Source: an uncultured Lachnospiraceae bacterium
GTDB taxonomy: Bacteria; Bacillota; Clostridia; Lachnospirales; Lachnospiraceae
NCBI GenBank assembly: GCA_910579615.1
Contig: CAJTUA010000010.1
Location: forward strand, 1-64,000
Length of the DNA: 64,000 nucleotides
Direction: 5' to 3'
Shown one piece after another: positions 63,489 through 64,000 of the stretch (positions are counted from its first letter, which is position 1; each line of letters begins with the position of its first letter). The position numbers were made by a program, and so were the translations under genes. The notes under the pieces were generated by a model that was given only the letters and a program-made list of their open reading frames with translations, was not told where the DNA came from and did no database searches.

Positions 63489-63513
63489 GTTCCGCATATG
63501 CCCTTCCAGACCC
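63489..63513. repeat. Partial palindromic element, copy f
   Basis: GTTCCGCATATGCCC and CAGACCC repeat the left arm of copy e exactly and then stop four bases from the deoC stop codon. The pairing half is absent. Confidence 0.65.
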
Positions 63514-63516
63514 ATG

Positions 63517-64000
63517 CTATCCCTCATTTTTTAACAGTTTTATAATCCGGCTTGTGCCAAGGCGGTCCGCGCCGAGCTCCACAAAGCGCTCTGCGTCCTC
63601 CATGCTTGTGATGCCGCCCGCCGCCTTGATTTTCACGTCTGCGCCCACATGCCTGCGAAAAAGGGCAATATCCTCAAAGGTCGCGCCCGCCGTGCTAAAC
63701 CCGGTCGAGGTTTTGATATAGTCCGCGCCTGCCGCGCCCACAACCTGGCACATCTGGATTTTCTCCTCCTCACTTAACAGGCAGGTCTCAATAATGACCT
63801 TTAAAACCTTATCCCCTGCCGCTTCCTTTAATGCGCGGATTTCCTGTTCCACAAGGTCAAAGCGCCCTTCCTTTACCCAGCCGAGATTGATGACCATGTC
63901 CACCTCGTCCGCGCCGTTTGCAACCGCGTCCTTCGTCTCAAACACCTTTGCCGCCGTCGTATTGTAGCCGTTCGGGAACCCGATGACTGTGCAGACTGCC
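63517..64000 (-). CDS. deoC: Deoxyribose-phosphate aldolase, partial
   Basis: The C-terminal 160 residues; the N-terminus lies beyond the right edge. [23 protein letters not shown] with the Schiff-base lysine region, YIKTSTGF and KAAGGI are the DeoC signatures. The enzyme splits 2-deoxyribose 5-phosphate to glyceraldehyde 3-phosphate and acetaldehyde. It precedes cdd in the same direction, with three palindromic repeats between them. Confidence 0.93.
   Translation of the reverse strand, partial: AVCTVIGFPNGYNTTAAKVFETKDAVANGADEVDMVINLGWVKEGRFDLVEQEIRALKEAAGDKVLKVIIETCLLSEEEKIQMCQVVGAAGADYIKTSTGFSTAGATFEDIALFRRHVGADVKIKAAGGITSMEDAERFVELGADRLGTSRIIKLLKNEG

Noticed and set aside
63138..63527. 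A minus-strand open frame of 129 codons through the repeats between deoC and cdd
   Set aside because: It is made by translating the palindromic elements and the start of cdd; the repeat structure explains it better.
1..64000. CRISPR arrays, rRNA genes, prophage modules or complete insertion sequences
   Set aside because: No regularly spaced repeats, rRNA, phage structural genes or transposase genes were seen on either strand.

Overview
The window looks like a chromosome segment of a Gram-positive anaerobe of the class Clostridia, probably Lachnospiraceae. This is inferred from a SigH-type sigma factor, GlnRS, Mini-III with RlmB, M3 oligoendopeptidase F, a SleB-type hydrolase, several protein families I know mainly from Lachnospiraceae (DUF5716/DUF5717, DUF6062, DUF6273) and Gram-positive ribosome binding sites. 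Most genes are on the minus strand, so the biological order runs right to left.

Region 1 (1-19.9 kb, minus strand) is one long surface-polysaccharide cluster, clearly richer in A+T than the rest. It starts at the right with an aminotransferase, a monotopic sugar-phosphate transferase and two hexapeptide acetyltransferases (PglE/PglC/PglD-like). Glycosyltransferases, an EpsG-like polymerase and a MurJ-type flippase follow. It ends with a complete set for GDP-D-glycero-D-manno-heptose (HddA kinase, an HddC-GmhB fusion, GmhA) and a GDP-sugar dehydratase/epimerase cut by the window edge. In the middle are genes not expected in such a cluster: an RtcB-family RNA ligase homologue overlapping an HPr-kinase-like P-loop gene, a PIG-L deacetylase, and an 812-residue kinase-GNAT-kinase protein. 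Three cluster genes carry in-frame runs of 9, 10 and 13 G, the hallmark of phase-variable loci. No G or C run longer than about six was noticed elsewhere.

Region 2 (19.9-26.4 kb) is accessory DNA: gene remnants, a DEAD helicase with helicase-associated repeats and a decayed 3' end, about 940 bp of palindromes with a consensus promoter that leads into no gene, an ECF sigma factor with a large C-terminal domain, and a zeta-like kinase with a small partner.

Region 3 (26.4-39.3 kb) holds a four-gene cassette (a very large repeat-like protein, an Hsp70/actin-fold ATPase, a TPR-like protein, a membrane coiled-coil protein). After it come a secreted Ig-like protein and, divergently, a FliD-like protein, a secreted subtilase and a small acidic protein.

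Region 4 (39.3-64 kb) is mainly core: mscL, argH, DUF6062, DUF2225, glnS, a cell-wall hydrolase, a DUF3810 metalloprotease-like gene, pepF broken by an in-frame amber codon, tRNA-Thr, a LytTR two-component system with two lipoproteins, sigH, rlmB, mrnC, ispF, tRNA-Met, tRNA-Val, cdd and deoC. Between these genes lies a family of palindromic elements of about 105 bp, flanked by GTTCCGC, whose stems differ in sequence but keep pairing.
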